Shown here piece after piece: positions 8,595-17,183 of a stretch of 38,869 nt of DNA. This DNA is from Candidatus Desulfatibia vada. GTDB taxonomy: Bacteria > Desulfobacterota > Desulfobacteria > Desulfobacterales > UBA11574. Position numbers and translations under genes: made by a program. The number at the start of each line of letters is the position of its first letter. The stretch's first letter is position 1. The stretch spans positions 1 to 38,869 of the forward strand of contig JACNIG010000287.1 of the NCBI GenBank assembly GCA_014383215.1. The letters are read 5' to 3'. The notes beneath the pieces were generated by a model. That model had not been told where the DNA came from and did not search any database. It saw only the letters and a list, made by a program, of their open reading frames with translations.

Positions 8595-10007
8595 ATGGAA
8601 GGATTAATAAAATCTGCTTTGGTTGTTTCAAAGGATATGCAGGTTGTTGAAACGATCAAAGGCTGCGCTCATTCCGATTTCCGATTTTATAGTGCCGCCT
8701 ATAAATCCGGTGCCTTGGAAAAACTGCGGGAGGTGCGCTATGATATTGTTTTCATTGACCTTAATCTTCTAATAGAAAATGGCCGGCAAGGTTCGTATGA
8801 AAAAGAACTGGAACCGTTTAAACATCTGCACCCAACCATACAAATTGTTGTTATGTCGTCAGACAAAGATGTTCAGTATGCTGTCCGGGCCGTAAATGCC
8901 GGAGCAAGTCATTATCTCACCTATCCGATCATTGCCGAAGAGGTCCGTCTTCTTTTTCATACAATTTCTACATCCGTTACTCAGCAAGCGGAACTTGACT
9001 ATTTGAGGGATAAATTCTGGAAAGCAGATGCTCTTGATGTTGCCCAGACCATCAATCCTGTCATGAAAGAAGTGTTTAACAAGGTTCGAGCGGTAGCCCC
9101 AACGAAAACGACCGTTTTACTTATGGGGGAAACCGGTACCGGCAAAGGTGTTTTGGCAAAACTGCTACATAGCCATAGCCACCGGGAGAATGCCCAGTTT
9201 ATTAGTGTCCATTGCGGGGCCATCCCGGACACTCTTTTGGAAAGTGAGCTTTTCGGCCACGAAAAAGGTGCTTTCACCGGTGCCCTGCGCAAGAAATTGG
9301 GAAAATTTGAAATCGCCGGAAAGGGAACCATTTTTCTTGATGAAATCGCAACCATAACCCCGTCGGCTCAGGTTAAACTATTACAGGTGCTCCAAGACGG
9401 CCTTTTTAGCCGCGTCGGCGGTGAAGAAATACTTACAAGCAATGCACGCGTCATTGCGGCAAGTAACTCCAACTTAAAGCAGATGGCTGAAAACGGTGAG
9501 TTCAGAAAAGACCTGTTTTACCGGTTGAATGTTTTTCCCATCGAAATTCCCCCCTTAAAAGACCGCATTGAAGACATACCGGTGTTGATTCGCTTTTTTA
9601 TAAACAAATTTAACAAAGAATTTGGCAAAGAAATCAAAGATATCCATCCGGACGTCTTAGAAGCACTAAGGTGCTACTCCTGGCCGGGAAATATCAGGGA
9701 ACTGGAGAATCTTCTGGAGCGCTCTTATATTTTAGAAACCTCCTCGATGTTGACTCCCAAATGCTTTCCCAACGAACTGTTCGAGGGTCAATCCGCTACT
9801 GCTTTCCGGCCGATAAACTCCACCGTATCACTGGCCGAGGCAAGACGTAAAGCGCTTGAGGATTTTGAAAGAGAGTATCTTAAAGATCTTTTAGCCCGTC
9901 ACACAGGCAGCATTAAAGAATCGGCCGAAGAAGCCGATATCAGTACTCGCCAGCTTCACAAACTCATGTCTCGCTACGGTATCCGGAAAGAGGACTTTAA
10001 AGCATGA
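8595..10007 (+). CDS. Sigma-54-dependent transcriptional activator with degenerate receiver domain
   Basis: A 470-residue NtrC-type activator. Residues 1-125 resemble a receiver. The phosphoacceptor-like Asp is present in FIDLNLL, but the acidic pair is reduced to SKD and the conserved Lys of LTKP is Tyr (LTYP), so phosphorylation may not drive it. Residues 150-385 form the AAA+ domain with Walker A GETGTGKG, the sigma-54 contact loop GAFTGA and Walker B TIFLDE. The C-terminus carries a Fis-type helix-turn-helix (SIKESAEEADISTRQLHKLM). The start is the ATG at 8595 with GGAAAGG 6 bases before; the track start is an upstream TTG. No histidine kinase is adjacent. It precedes the polyamine genes on the same strand, with a probable promoter between. 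Confidence 0.93.
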   Translation: MEGLIKSALVVSKDMQVVETIKGCAHSDFRFYSAAYKSGALEKLREVRYDIVFIDLNLLIENGRQGSYEKELEPFKHLHPTIQIVVMSSDKDVQYAVRAVNAGASHYLTYPIIAEEVRLLFHTISTSVTQQAELDYLRDKFWKADALDVAQTINPVMKEVFNKVRAVAPTKTTVLLMGETGTGKGVLAKLLHSHSHRENAQFISVHCGAIPDTLLESELFGHEKGAFTGALRKKLGKFEIAGKGTIFLDEIATITPSAQVKLLQVLQDGLFSRVGGEEILTSNARVIAASNSNLKQMAENGEFRKDLFYRLNVFPIEIPPLKDRIEDIPVLIRFFINKFNKEFGKEIKDIHPDVLEALRCYSWPGNIRELENLLERSYILETSSMLTPKCFPNELFEGQSATAFRPINSTVSLAEARRKALEDFEREYLKDLLARHTGSIKESAEEADISTRQLHKLMSRYGIRKEDFKA

Positions 10008-10065
10008 GCTTTTTTTTGATTGCAGTTGATCGATCTTTGTCCATCAGAAAAACTCGTTAGGGGTA

Positions 10066-10094
10066 TTGACAATTCACATCGATACGGATAGATA
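10066..10094 (+). promoter_or_regulatory. Candidate sigma-70 promoter before the arginine decarboxylase gene
   Basis: A perfect -35 hexamer TTGACA is followed 17 bases later by TAGATA, a weak -10 match. It is about 60 bases before the TTG start of the decarboxylase gene. It is supported only by pattern. Confidence 0.4.
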
Positions 10095-10155
10095 CGCTTG
10101 ACCACTTTCTTTGGCAACACCGAATACCTGTTCTTTTAACATGGAGGATCTATCA

Positions 10156-10713
10156 TTGAACAAATTAACTCCCAAGCGCCTGTTTTTTACTAAAGGTGTC
10201 GGATATCACCGCAATAAATTACAAAGCTTTGAGCTGGCTCTGCGACACGCCGGTATTGAAAAGTGCAATCTTGTCTATGTGTCCAGCATATTCCCGCCGG
10301 ATTGTAAAATTATCTCAAAAACTGCCGGGATAAATAAATTAAACGCCGGTCAGATTACCTTTATCGTGCTTGCTCGAGAAGATACCAACGAGCCCAATCG
10401 CCTGGTTTCAGCCGCCATCGGCCTGGCGCGGCCCAAAAACAGCAAACAGCATGGATATCTCAGTGAACACCATGCTTATGGTGAAACCATGAGAAAATCT
10501 GCCGATTTTGCTGAAGATCTGGCGGCCACCATGCTGGCTTCGACCCTGGGAATCGAGCTGGACCCGGATGTAGCTTGGGATGAACGCAAGCAGGTATACA
10601 AAGTCGGCAAGCGTTTATTTAAATCTCGCAGCGTGGCCCAATCGGCCAAAGGTCATAAAGACGGATTGTGGACAACGGTTATCGCCGGTGCGGTATTGTT
10701 GCTGGATGAATGA
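10156..10713 (+). CDS. Pyruvoyl-dependent arginine decarboxylase
   Basis: Converts arginine to agmatine and CO2, the first step of polyamine synthesis. The 185-residue proenzyme cleaves itself at a Ser-Ser bond to make the pyruvoyl cofactor. The motif [11 protein letters not shown] is present, so cleavage is expected between Ser43 and Ser44. The remaining body ([27 protein letters not shown]) matches the archaeal-type family. The start is a TTG at 10156, not the track ATG at 10111. GGAGG lies 8 bases before the TTG and the protein then begins [14 protein letters not shown] as in relatives. The DHS-like gene follows after 71 bases, an arrangement that suggests agmatine or a product of it feeds that enzyme. 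Confidence 0.93.
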   Translation: MNKLTPKRLFFTKGVGYHRNKLQSFELALRHAGIEKCNLVYVSSIFPPDCKIISKTAGINKLNAGQITFIVLAREDTNEPNRLVSAAIGLARPKNSKQHGYLSEHHAYGETMRKSADFAEDLAATMLASTLGIELDPDVAWDERKQVYKVGKRLFKSRSVAQSAKGHKDGLWTTVIAGAVLLLDE

Positions 10714-10784
10714 ACAGACAAGGTTGGATTGCCATTATGTTACAACGCAAAACCTAATTCAATGAAATTTTAAGACGATTCACA

Positions 10785-11855
10785 ATGCCAAAAAAATCCA
10801 TCTTCAAAGACTTCCCTGATATTATCCCGCCGTCGATTTCTAAGGGAATGTCGATTTCAGAACTGATCAATGCCTTCGGAAAGACATCTTTTGAGGCCAG
10901 AAATGTCTATCGCGGAAGCCGGCTTTATAAACGCATGCTCGAGGATAACGATACAATCTGGCTTGGTCTCGCCGGGGCAGGTGTCGCTGGTGGTATGGGC
11001 GGAATGTTGATTGCTTTGCTGGAAGCCGGATTTGTTGATGTGATCTGTTCAACCGGAGCCCAGGTGTACCATGATTTGCATTTTGCTTTTGATCTGCCGG
11101 TTAAGGCCATATCACCTTTTTGCGACGACGATGTTCTGCGGCGTCACGGTGATACCCGCATATATGATATCGGCATCCGCGAAAAAGAAACCCTTGATGC
11201 CCAGGATGAGATCATACGTAACTTTATCAGAGCAAGCTATAAACAGCATTTGTCCAAGGAACCGCTTGCAAGCTGGGAATTCAATTTCTACTTGGGAAAC
11301 TGGGTGTTGGAAAACAGCAAATATCCGGAACGCAGTTTTGTCGCCAAAGCAGCCGAGTTGGGTGTTCCAATATTCTGGGATTCATTGGCCAATCATTCCA
11401 TTGCCATGAATTTAGTCCTCACCGATCGGAAAGGATTTCCCATAACCTTATCAGCGCAAAAAGATATATTTGATTCGGCGGCCATTGCTTTTTCATCCGG
11501 GAAAACCGGTTTTATGGTTCTTGGGGGGGGGGGGCCCAAAAATTTCATTCAGCAAACAAGCCCAACGATCAGTCAAATCCTTAAAATTAAATTTGAAGGC
11601 GCAGAGCGCGGGATTCAGATCGGTACAGCGATTGAAAAAGAGGGAAGCTTATCCGGATGTACCTTCAGCGAATCGGTAACATGGGGTAAATACCGCTCGG
11701 CAGATGAAGAGATGTTGGTCCAGATCTGGGGTGAATACAGTGTTATTTTCCCTATTTTGGCGGCGTATTTATTGGACAATTGTGAAACAAGACCTTCCAA
11801 AAAGATTGTATCTCGAATGCCGGAGTTCATCGAAAAATTAGAGCATACTCAATGA
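10785..11855 (+). CDS. Deoxyhypusine synthase-like protein (homospermidine/polyamine synthase type)
   Basis: A 356-residue member of the deoxyhypusine synthase fold. In archaea and eukaryotes this NAD-dependent enzyme transfers an aminobutyl group from spermidine to eIF5A. Bacteria lack hypusine, and their homologues make other polyamines such as homospermidine. The Rossmann-like first half contains WLGLAGAGVAGGMGG. The catalytic lysine lies in LGGGGPKNFI as Lys252. The same pairing with pyruvoyl arginine decarboxylase is seen upstream. The exact product cannot be deduced. The ribosome binding site is weak (AAGACG), which may mean coupling to the upstream gene. A run of 12 G bases encodes the glycine loop just before Lys252, where slippage would destroy the enzyme. 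A strong terminator follows. Confidence 0.9.
   Translation: MPKKSIFKDFPDIIPPSISKGMSISELINAFGKTSFEARNVYRGSRLYKRMLEDNDTIWLGLAGAGVAGGMGGMLIALLEAGFVDVICSTGAQVYHDLHFAFDLPVKAISPFCDDDVLRRHGDTRIYDIGIREKETLDAQDEIIRNFIRASYKQHLSKEPLASWEFNFYLGNWVLENSKYPERSFVAKAAELGVPIFWDSLANHSIAMNLVLTDRKGFPITLSAQKDIFDSAAIAFSSGKTGFMVLGGGGPKNFIQQTSPTISQILKIKFEGAERGIQIGTAIEKEGSLSGCTFSESVTWGKYRSADEEMLVQIWGEYSVIFPILAAYLLDNCETRPSKKIVSRMPEFIEKLEHTQ
11523..11534 (+). repeat. 12-G homopolymer inside the DHS-like gene
   Basis: Twelve consecutive G bases encode four glycines (GGGG) directly before the catalytic lysine. The reading frame is intact with this count. Such a tract is prone to slippage in the cell and to miscounting in sequencing. 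Confidence 0.95.
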
Positions 11856-11904
11856 AATTATATTGGTACGGCTATAAAAGCCCCCTTTGGCTGTGTGTGG
11901 TTAT

Positions 11905-11932
11905 GGCAGGTTCTTTTAAGAACCTGCCTTTT
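11905..11932 (+). terminator. Rho-independent terminator of the polyamine operon
   Basis: A perfect 11-bp stem GGCAGGTTCTT / AAGAACCTGCC with a TT loop is followed by TTTT, about 50 bases after the stop of the DHS-like gene. On the opposite strand there is no T-run, so HU would not be terminated here. Confidence 0.88.
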
Positions 11933-11948
11933 ATTGAATCAAGTTGTG

Positions 11949-12218
11949 CTAGTTGACGGCTTCCTTTAAAGACTTCCCCGGTACAAATTGGGCGACTTTT
12001 TTTGCTTTGATTTTGATCTTTTCACCGGTTCTGGGATTTCTTCCTTCTCTGGCCTTGCGCTTAGAGACTTTAAATGTGCCAAAGCCGGTGAGGGTCACCA
12101 AATCACCTTTTTTTAATGCAGCGGTGATGGTTGAAAGCAGGCTTTCTATTGCTGCCTGAGCTTCTTTGGTTGAATTTAGGGCCGTTGACATTTCATTGAT
12201 CAACTCTGTTTTCGTCAT
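11949..12218 (-). CDS. HU/IHF family DNA-binding protein
   Basis: An 89-residue nucleoid protein that bends DNA as a dimer. The helical N-half (MTKTELINEMSTALN) is followed by the family signature GFGTFKVSKRKAREGRNPRTGEK, where the Arg-Asn-Pro tip of the arm inserts into the minor groove. Length is exactly normal. AAGGA precedes the ATG at short spacing. The sequence alone does not say whether it acts as an HU homodimer or an IHF-like subunit. It is convergent with the polyamine operon and followed upstream by two further small genes on the same strand. Confidence 0.96.
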   Translation of the reverse strand: MTKTELINEMSTALNSTKEAQAAIESLLSTITAALKKGDLVTLTGFGTFKVSKRKAREGRNPRTGEKIKIKAKKVAQFVPGKSLKEAVN

Positions 12219-12298
12219 TCCTTCTTTCCTTTCGCTTAGAAAAATTTGTTTGCATTCAGGTCGTTGATAGAAAATACCGGCTTGGAACGTCGGACAGT

Positions 12299-12517
12299 CT
12301 ACAAATTAAAATATTCGTCTGATTTTATACGATATTGCTTTTTTTTGTCTTTGAACTTTTTTTTCTCCAAAGCTTCGGTTTTTTTGGCTTTGTTTTTGCG
12401 GCATTTAAGGCAGCGCAAAGGGGGATCGAATCCTTTTTGATTGTATTTTTTCTGTTCGTAGACACTAAATTCGAAATCATCGTCACACTGGATGCAGGTT
12501 AGAATTACAGTTTCCAT
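12299..12517 (-). CDS. Small zinc-ribbon protein
   Basis: A 72-residue protein with two CxxC knuckles (CIQC and CLKC) spaced as in the probable zinc-ribbon family of small cytoplasmic proteins (QKKYNQKGFDPPLRC). The rest is lysine-rich (KKTEALEKKKFKDKKKQ) and should bind nucleic acid non-specifically. The four cysteines are all present. The ribosome binding site is poor, as the upstream bases are A-rich only. It lies between HU and the 88-residue OB-like gene, all on one strand, so a nucleic-acid-related set is plausible. Precise role unknown. Confidence 0.8.
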   Translation of the reverse strand: METVILTCIQCDDDFEFSVYEQKKYNQKGFDPPLRCLKCRKNKAKKTEALEKKKFKDKKKQYRIKSDEYFNL

Positions 12518-12580
12518 AACATTTTTTTTGTTTTTTCGTCTTGGTTAATTACGGGAATTACGATTTTTCGAAGCCGTATT

Positions 12581-12847
12581 TCAAACAGTATTGTTGTGTT
12601 CCAAAATCTCAAATTGATTTACTTGGATCAATTCTTTTCCGTCCAAGCGTTCAAACACCTTGCCGTTAACCTTCACTTTTTGATTGATGAAATCGCGCAA
12701 TTCCTTCCCGCGTTTGTAAGCCCTGACAATATATTCGCTTTCATCAAATGCCTGAATCGACACACCGGTTACGTTACCGTTATCATCCCATTGTTGCGGT
12801 ATGATAATACCGGTAACGGTCCGTTTGAGAGTTCTTTTTGATTTCAT
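12581..12847 (-). CDS. Small OB-fold-like protein of unknown function
   Basis: An 88-residue soluble protein with no signal peptide. The pattern of alternating strands (RTVTGIIIPQQWDDNGNVTGVSIQ, KVKVNGKVFERLDGKELIQVNQFEIL) fits a five-strand OB barrel such as in single-strand nucleic-acid binding proteins, but I cannot assign a family. GAGGAT sits 7 bases before the ATG. It is first in a row of three small minus-strand genes ending with HU. The last residues are charged and probably disordered. Confidence 0.75.
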   Translation of the reverse strand: MKSKRTLKRTVTGIIIPQQWDDNGNVTGVSIQAFDESEYIVRAYKRGKELRDFINQKVKVNGKVFERLDGKELIQVNQFEILEHNNTV

Positions 12848-13434
12848 GTTACTATCCTCATGGGAACGATATGTATCCGCTGGTTGACCATATCAGACGT
12901 CATCAATAATTAAGCAACGAACATGCCAGAATGTCATTGCATATGGAGTTAATGAACTTTTTATCACCACCACAGTCTCTTTTATGAGAAATCAGGGATG
13001 GTTCTCTTGCACCGACGGCGGGACAGGCATTAGCTTTTTAATGCTGAAAGTAATATCAGCGTTTTGCTGCAACAGAAGTCGGCTGTGTGCATACCAAACA
13101 AGAATTGCAGGTTCCGACTTTATTTAAAATCGGAACCTGCAATTCTGACAAACACACCGGTTAAATATAAATTGCGGTTTAATTTCCTTTTGCTTGTTTA
13201 AAAAATGACGCCATTAATAAAAACTCTCGTTGGTTAGTCGGAACCAGCCGGCAAAACCGGATTTTCAGGCTCTTTGGCAATAGTAATTCTATTAAAGTCC
13301 TTTTGTTTTCTAAATATGGTATGCATGTTGCATTTCATCCACTGGTTTAAGATCAAAAGACAGCCCCTGTCTTCAGGCTCCCCTTATAATTCCTTGGGTG
13401 CTGCAAAGATAGAGCTTTAACAGGAGCGCGATCA
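12848..13434. other. 587-base gene-free region between divergent small genes
   Basis: No convincing open frame. It contains the strong palindrome at 13101-13146, a 7-bp hairpin AAGACAG/CTGTCTT at 13357-13373 just before the DksA-like gene, and presumably both divergent promoters. It could hold a small RNA, but nothing in the sequence proves one. Confidence 0.5.
13101..13146. repeat. 17-bp perfect palindromic hairpin
   Basis: AGAATTGCAGGTTCCGA and TCGGAACCTGCAATTCT pair perfectly around a 12-base A/T loop. No T-run follows on either strand and no gene ends nearby. The core GCAGGTTC/GAACCTGC is shared with the terminator stem at 11905-11928. Confidence 0.85.
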
Positions 13435-13794
13435 ATGCACCAAAAAGACCTTGCTTTTTTTAAAAAACTGCTGACTGAACAACTGAACGAGCTTATGGGC
13501 CTGGCAAACCACACGATTAGCAGCCTGTTAGATGTTGTGGATAGAGCCCCCGACCCTCTGGACCGGGCAACATTAGACTCAGACCGTACTGCACTGCTGC
13601 GGATCAGAGATAGAGAGAGCAAACTTATCCGCAAGATTAAAAGAACACTTGAAAGCATACACGATGGTACTTTCGGGATCTGTGAAATGTGCGAGGAAGA
13701 AATCAGCCTTGAACGCCTCAAAGCCAGACCGGTTGCATCGCATTGTATTAAATGCAAAACAAAAACGGAGGCTCAGGAAAAAGCGTATGGATAG
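13435..13794 (+). CDS. DksA/TraR-type zinc-finger protein
   Basis: A 119-residue member of the DksA family. These proteins insert a coiled coil into the RNA polymerase secondary channel and tune transcription with ppGpp. Two long helices flank the tip motif PDPLDRATLDSD, which keeps the DxxDxA tip residues needed for activity in E. coli DksA. The C-terminal zinc finger has CEMC and CIKC. It is clearly paralogous to the protein at 28936-29298 (shared PDPxDRAxLxSDR, RIRDRESKLIxKIKxxLExI). CAGGAG lies 8 bases before the ATG. A small zinc protein and clpB follow on the same strand, which fits a stress-response setting. Confidence 0.92.
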   Translation: MHQKDLAFFKKLLTEQLNELMGLANHTISSLLDVVDRAPDPLDRATLDSDRTALLRIRDRESKLIRKIKRTLESIHDGTFGICEMCEEEISLERLKARPVASHCIKCKTKTEAQEKAYG

Positions 13795-13894
13795 GCTTTT
13801 AAAAACCGCCCTAAATTTAAAATTGTTTTGTTTGTTTTCATGAAATAGACGCGTAAACATTACATTCGCTGCAACCTGCAGGAGTTGAACCGAA

Positions 13895-14083
13895 ATGATT
13901 CCTTTAGCAAGACCGAACAAGAATTCTGAATTCTCAGAAACCGACGCCTTGCAGGATAAGGACTGCCGAAAAAAGAGAACCCGTACCGGCAGAAAATGCC
14001 AAATTTGTGGCAAAGATCCTTATCCAAATTACTTTTTTTGTCGCAGCTGCCATCATAGAATCGAGACTTTTGAGGAACAATAA
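13895..14083 (+). CDS. Small zinc-knuckle protein
   Basis: A 62-residue protein with a C-terminal four-cysteine motif, CQIC then CRSCHH, probably one zinc ribbon. The N-half is polar and basic (KKRTRTGRK). AGGAG is found about 10 bases before the ATG. It sits 100 bases after the DksA-like gene on the same strand. No family is recognised. The zinc motif and ribosome binding site make a true gene more likely than chance. Confidence 0.65.
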   Translation: MIPLARPNKNSEFSETDALQDKDCRKKRTRTGRKCQICGKDPYPNYFFCRSCHHRIETFEEQ

Positions 14084-14402
14084 GAATTTTGGAATCGCTT
14101 GGTTGTTTTACAGGCTGCAACAAAGATACTATAATTCCCATACACTCGTGTAGTGCCGTTAAGATCGTTTTCTTTTTTGATACCCCGCAAGATGTTGCAT
14201 TGTATTCCCTTCACATTCCCGAATATGGCTTTTCGATTTATTTTCAACCGCATCTGAGCACACGGCTTACTTTGCAATCCCAATGATCTTCTATAAATTA
14301 TGTCCGACACGCAAACCGCTCAAGACGGAGCGTTTTGCATAATCCCCGAACAGGTTTGACATCAGGTGGTCCATGTTTATTTTTTAGCACAATCAAACAT
14401 TG

Positions 14403-14467
14403 ATGAATTCGTAAAATCTTGAATTCATAACGCTATTGGTTTTAGGTGTCAGGTTGTGGTATGACAC
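14403..14467 (+). promoter_or_regulatory. Paired inverted repeats in the clpB leader
   Basis: ATGAATTC at 14403-14410 and GAATTCAT at 14421-14428 pair perfectly across 10 bases. GTGTCA at 14446-14451 and TGACAC at 14462-14467 also have a 10-base spacer. Equal spacers suggest dimeric regulator sites, 78 to 142 bases before the clpB start. They do not match CIRCE. A CTTGAA within the first repeat resembles a sigma-32 -35 box, but no -10 match follows. The rest of the 461-base gap shows no gene. Confidence 0.45.
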
Positions 14468-14544
14468 AATAGATACAAATGCTTAAAACTGAAAGCTCTC
14501 GTGAAAAATAAAAACATTGCTTTTTGCGAGCACAGGAGTCCCTA

Positions 14545-17133
14545 ATGCGATTTGATAAATTTACCATTAAATCACAGGAGTTGGTTCACAATGCTCAAGC
14601 TCTGGCATCAGAGCATCATAACCAGCAAATCGAACCTGAACATTTTTTAAAGGCCATGCTGAGTGAAAAGGAGGGGGTCGCCGGGGCCATGCTGAGCAAG
14701 TTAGGGGTTTCACCGAATGCTGTTGTCCAGGAACTGTCACTGGCCCTTGACAGGCTGCCCAAGGTCAGCGGAACGCAAGAGGTCTATCTTTCTTTCCGGG
14801 CAAAGGCCGTACTGGATACGGCTTTTCAAGAAGCGACCAAAATGAAGGATGAATATGTAAGCATCGAACACATATTGTTGGCCATTGCAGACCACAAAAA
14901 AGGTGAGGCCGCTAAAATCCTTATCCGAAACGGTATTAACAGAGAATCGATTTTAAAGGTTTTGATGGATATCCGCGGGTCCCAGCGCATCACAGATCCC
15001 AATCCCGAAGAAAAATACCAGGCCCTTGACAAGTTCAGCCGCAACCTTACCGACTATGCCCGTCTGGGCAAGCTCGATCCGGTTATCGGCCGGGATGATG
15101 AAATCCGGCGGATTGCACAGGTCCTTTCAAGGCGTACCAAAAACAATCCCGTCCTCATCGGCGAACCCGGTGTCGGCAAAACCGCCATTGTCGAAGGCCT
15201 GGCTCAACGCATTATTGAAGGAGATGTTTCCGAATCTCTTAAAAACAGACGGCTGGTCGCCCTTGATATGGGGGCACTCATCGCCGGTGCCAAATACAGG
15301 GGCGAATTCGAGGATCGCTTGAAGGCGGTATTAAAAGAGGTCGAGAAAGCCGAAGGCGAGGTCGTTCTTTTTATCGATGAATTGCACACTTTGGTCGGCG
15401 CAGGTGCCGGCGAAGGCGCTATGGATGCATCCAACATGTTAAAACCCGCCCTTGCCAGAGGAACCCTGCGGTGTGTAGGAGCAACCACCTTAAATGAATA
15501 CAGAAAATATATTGAAAAAGACGCTGCGCTGGAAAGGCGGTTTCAGCCCGTTCTGGTGGCGGAGCCCACCGTTGAAGATACTGTTTCCATACTGCGGGGG
15601 CTTAAAGAAAAATACGAAGTTCACCATGGCGTCAGGATTAAAGATTCCGCCATTGTTGCCGCTGCATCCCTTTCCAACCGCTACATTACGGACCGCTTTT
15701 TGCCTGACAAGGCCATTGATTTAATTGACGAATGTGCCTCCAAGCTCAGAATCGAAATCGACAGCATGCCCGTTGAAATCGATGAAATGCAACGCAAGAC
15801 CACTCAGGCTGAAATCGAGCGCGAAGCATTAAAAAAAGAGACCGATGATGCCTCCCAAAAACGCCTTGCAAAACTTGATGCGGATATCGGCAGGATGAAG
15901 GATGAAATCCTGGTAATGAAAGCCCACTGGCAGCATGAAAAAGATTTGATCCAGACCATCAGAACGATCAAGGAACAGCAGGAACAGCTGGGCATTGAAG
16001 AACAGCAAGCTGAAAGAGATGGTAATCTGGCGCTGGTAGCGGAAATCAGATACGGCCGGGCTACAGCACTGCAAAACCGCCTGGCTGCAGCCAACGAAAA
16101 GCTCGCTAAGCTTCAGGAAAAGAGCAAAATGCTCAAGGAAGAGGTCGACGACGAAGACATTGCCGAAGTCATATCCAGGTGGACCGGTATTCCGATAAGC
16201 AAAATGCTTGAGGGTGAAAGAGAAAAGCTGGTCCATATGGAAAAGCGCCTTGCCGGGCGGGTGATTGGCCAACATAATGCCATATCGGCGGTCTCAAACG
16301 CCGTGCGCCGTGCACGCAGCGGGCTGCAGGACCCCAACCGGCCCATCGGATCATTTATTTTCATGGGACCTACCGGAGTCGGCAAGACCGAACTGGCCAA
16401 GGCGCTGGCGGAGTTTCTTTTTGACAGCGACCAGGCCATCGTCAGGATTGACATGTCAGAATATATGGAAAAACATGCCGTCTCAAGGCTTATCGGAGCA
16501 CCCCCGGGTTACGTGGGATACGAAGAAGGCGGATACCTCACCGAGGCTGTACGCAGGCGGCCTTATTCGGTCGTATTGTTTGACGAAATTGAAAAAGCGC
16601 ATCCGGAAGTATTTAATGTATTGCTCCAAATATTAGATGACGGCCGCATGACGGACGGTCACGGCAAAACCGTCGATTTTAAAAACGCTCTCATTATTAT
16701 GACATCCAACATAGGCAGCCAGTGGATACAGGAGCTTGGAGCATCAAAGCGCCAAGAGATGGAATTAAGAATAACAGAAGCCCTGCGGGCAAATTTCAAG
16801 CCTGAATTTTTAAACCGCATTGATGAAACCATAATATTTGACAATCTTACCTTACAGCAGATAGGCGACATCGTGGATATACAGATGCAGCATATAGGGG
16901 CCCGGCTGGCGGAAATGAATATCAAGCTGCTCTTATCCGAGCGTGCCAAATCATTTTTGGCCAAGCAAGGCTACGATCAGATCTACGGTGCCCGTCCTTT
17001 AAAGCGGGCCATTCAAAAATATATCGAAAATCCACTTTCCATGGAGATTATTCAGGGTAATTTAAAAGAAGGCTCTGCAATAGAGGCTGATGTGGAAGAC
17101 GAACACATGGTTTTTAAGCCGGTTTTATCATGA
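14545..17133 (+). CDS. clpB: ATP-dependent disaggregase ClpB
   Basis: Hexameric AAA+ chaperone that works with DnaK to pull proteins out of aggregates. It has 862 residues, a normal length. Domains in order are the Clp N-domain (1-145), first AAA+ with Walker A GEPGVGKT and Walker [14 protein letters not shown], the long coiled-coil middle domain (about 405-520) that marks ClpB over ClpA/ClpC, second AAA+ with GPTGVGKT and [11 protein letters not shown], and a C-domain with [17 protein letters not shown]. The start is MRFDKFT: AGGAG lies 6 to 7 bases before this ATG, while the track start 7 codons upstream has no site. A 461-base leader with two inverted repeats precedes it. It converges with the F0 operon 50 bases downstream. 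Confidence 0.98.
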   Translation: MRFDKFTIKSQELVHNAQALASEHHNQQIEPEHFLKAMLSEKEGVAGAMLSKLGVSPNAVVQELSLALDRLPKVSGTQEVYLSFRAKAVLDTAFQEATKMKDEYVSIEHILLAIADHKKGEAAKILIRNGINRESILKVLMDIRGSQRITDPNPEEKYQALDKFSRNLTDYARLGKLDPVIGRDDEIRRIAQVLSRRTKNNPVLIGEPGVGKTAIVEGLAQRIIEGDVSESLKNRRLVALDMGALIAGAKYRGEFEDRLKAVLKEVEKAEGEVVLFIDELHTLVGAGAGEGAMDASNMLKPALARGTLRCVGATTLNEYRKYIEKDAALERRFQPVLVAEPTVEDTVSILRGLKEKYEVHHGVRIKDSAIVAAASLSNRYITDRFLPDKAIDLIDECASKLRIEIDSMPVEIDEMQRKTTQAEIEREALKKETDDASQKRLAKLDADIGRMKDEILVMKAHWQHEKDLIQTIRTIKEQQEQLGIEEQQAERDGNLALVAEIRYGRATALQNRLAAANEKLAKLQEKSKMLKEEVDDEDIAEVISRWTGIPISKMLEGEREKLVHMEKRLAGRVIGQHNAISAVSNAVRRARSGLQDPNRPIGSFIFMGPTGVGKTELAKALAEFLFDSDQAIVRIDMSEYMEKHAVSRLIGAPPGYVGYEEGGYLTEAVRRRPYSVVLFDEIEKAHPEVFNVLLQILDDGRMTDGHGKTVDFKNALIIMTSNIGSQWIQELGASKRQEMELRITEALRANFKPEFLNRIDETIIFDNLTLQQIGDIVDIQMQHIGARLAEMNIKLLLSERAKSFLAKQGYDQIYGARPLKRAIQKYIENPLSMEIIQGNLKEGSAIEADVEDEHMVFKPVLS

Positions 17134-17183
17134 AGAATTTATTTTGTCCTGAAAAACCTGGTTCTCTGGGCCGGGATTCTTTA

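Noticed and set aside
14089-14286. 65-residue plus-strand ORF between the zinc protein and clpB
   Set aside because: No ribosome binding site, no motif, and composition like non-coding DNA.
14403-14428. CIRCE (HrcA) operator before clpB
   Set aside because: Arms ATGAATTC/GAATTCAT with a 10-base spacer do not match the TTAGCACTC-N9-GAGTGCTAA consensus.
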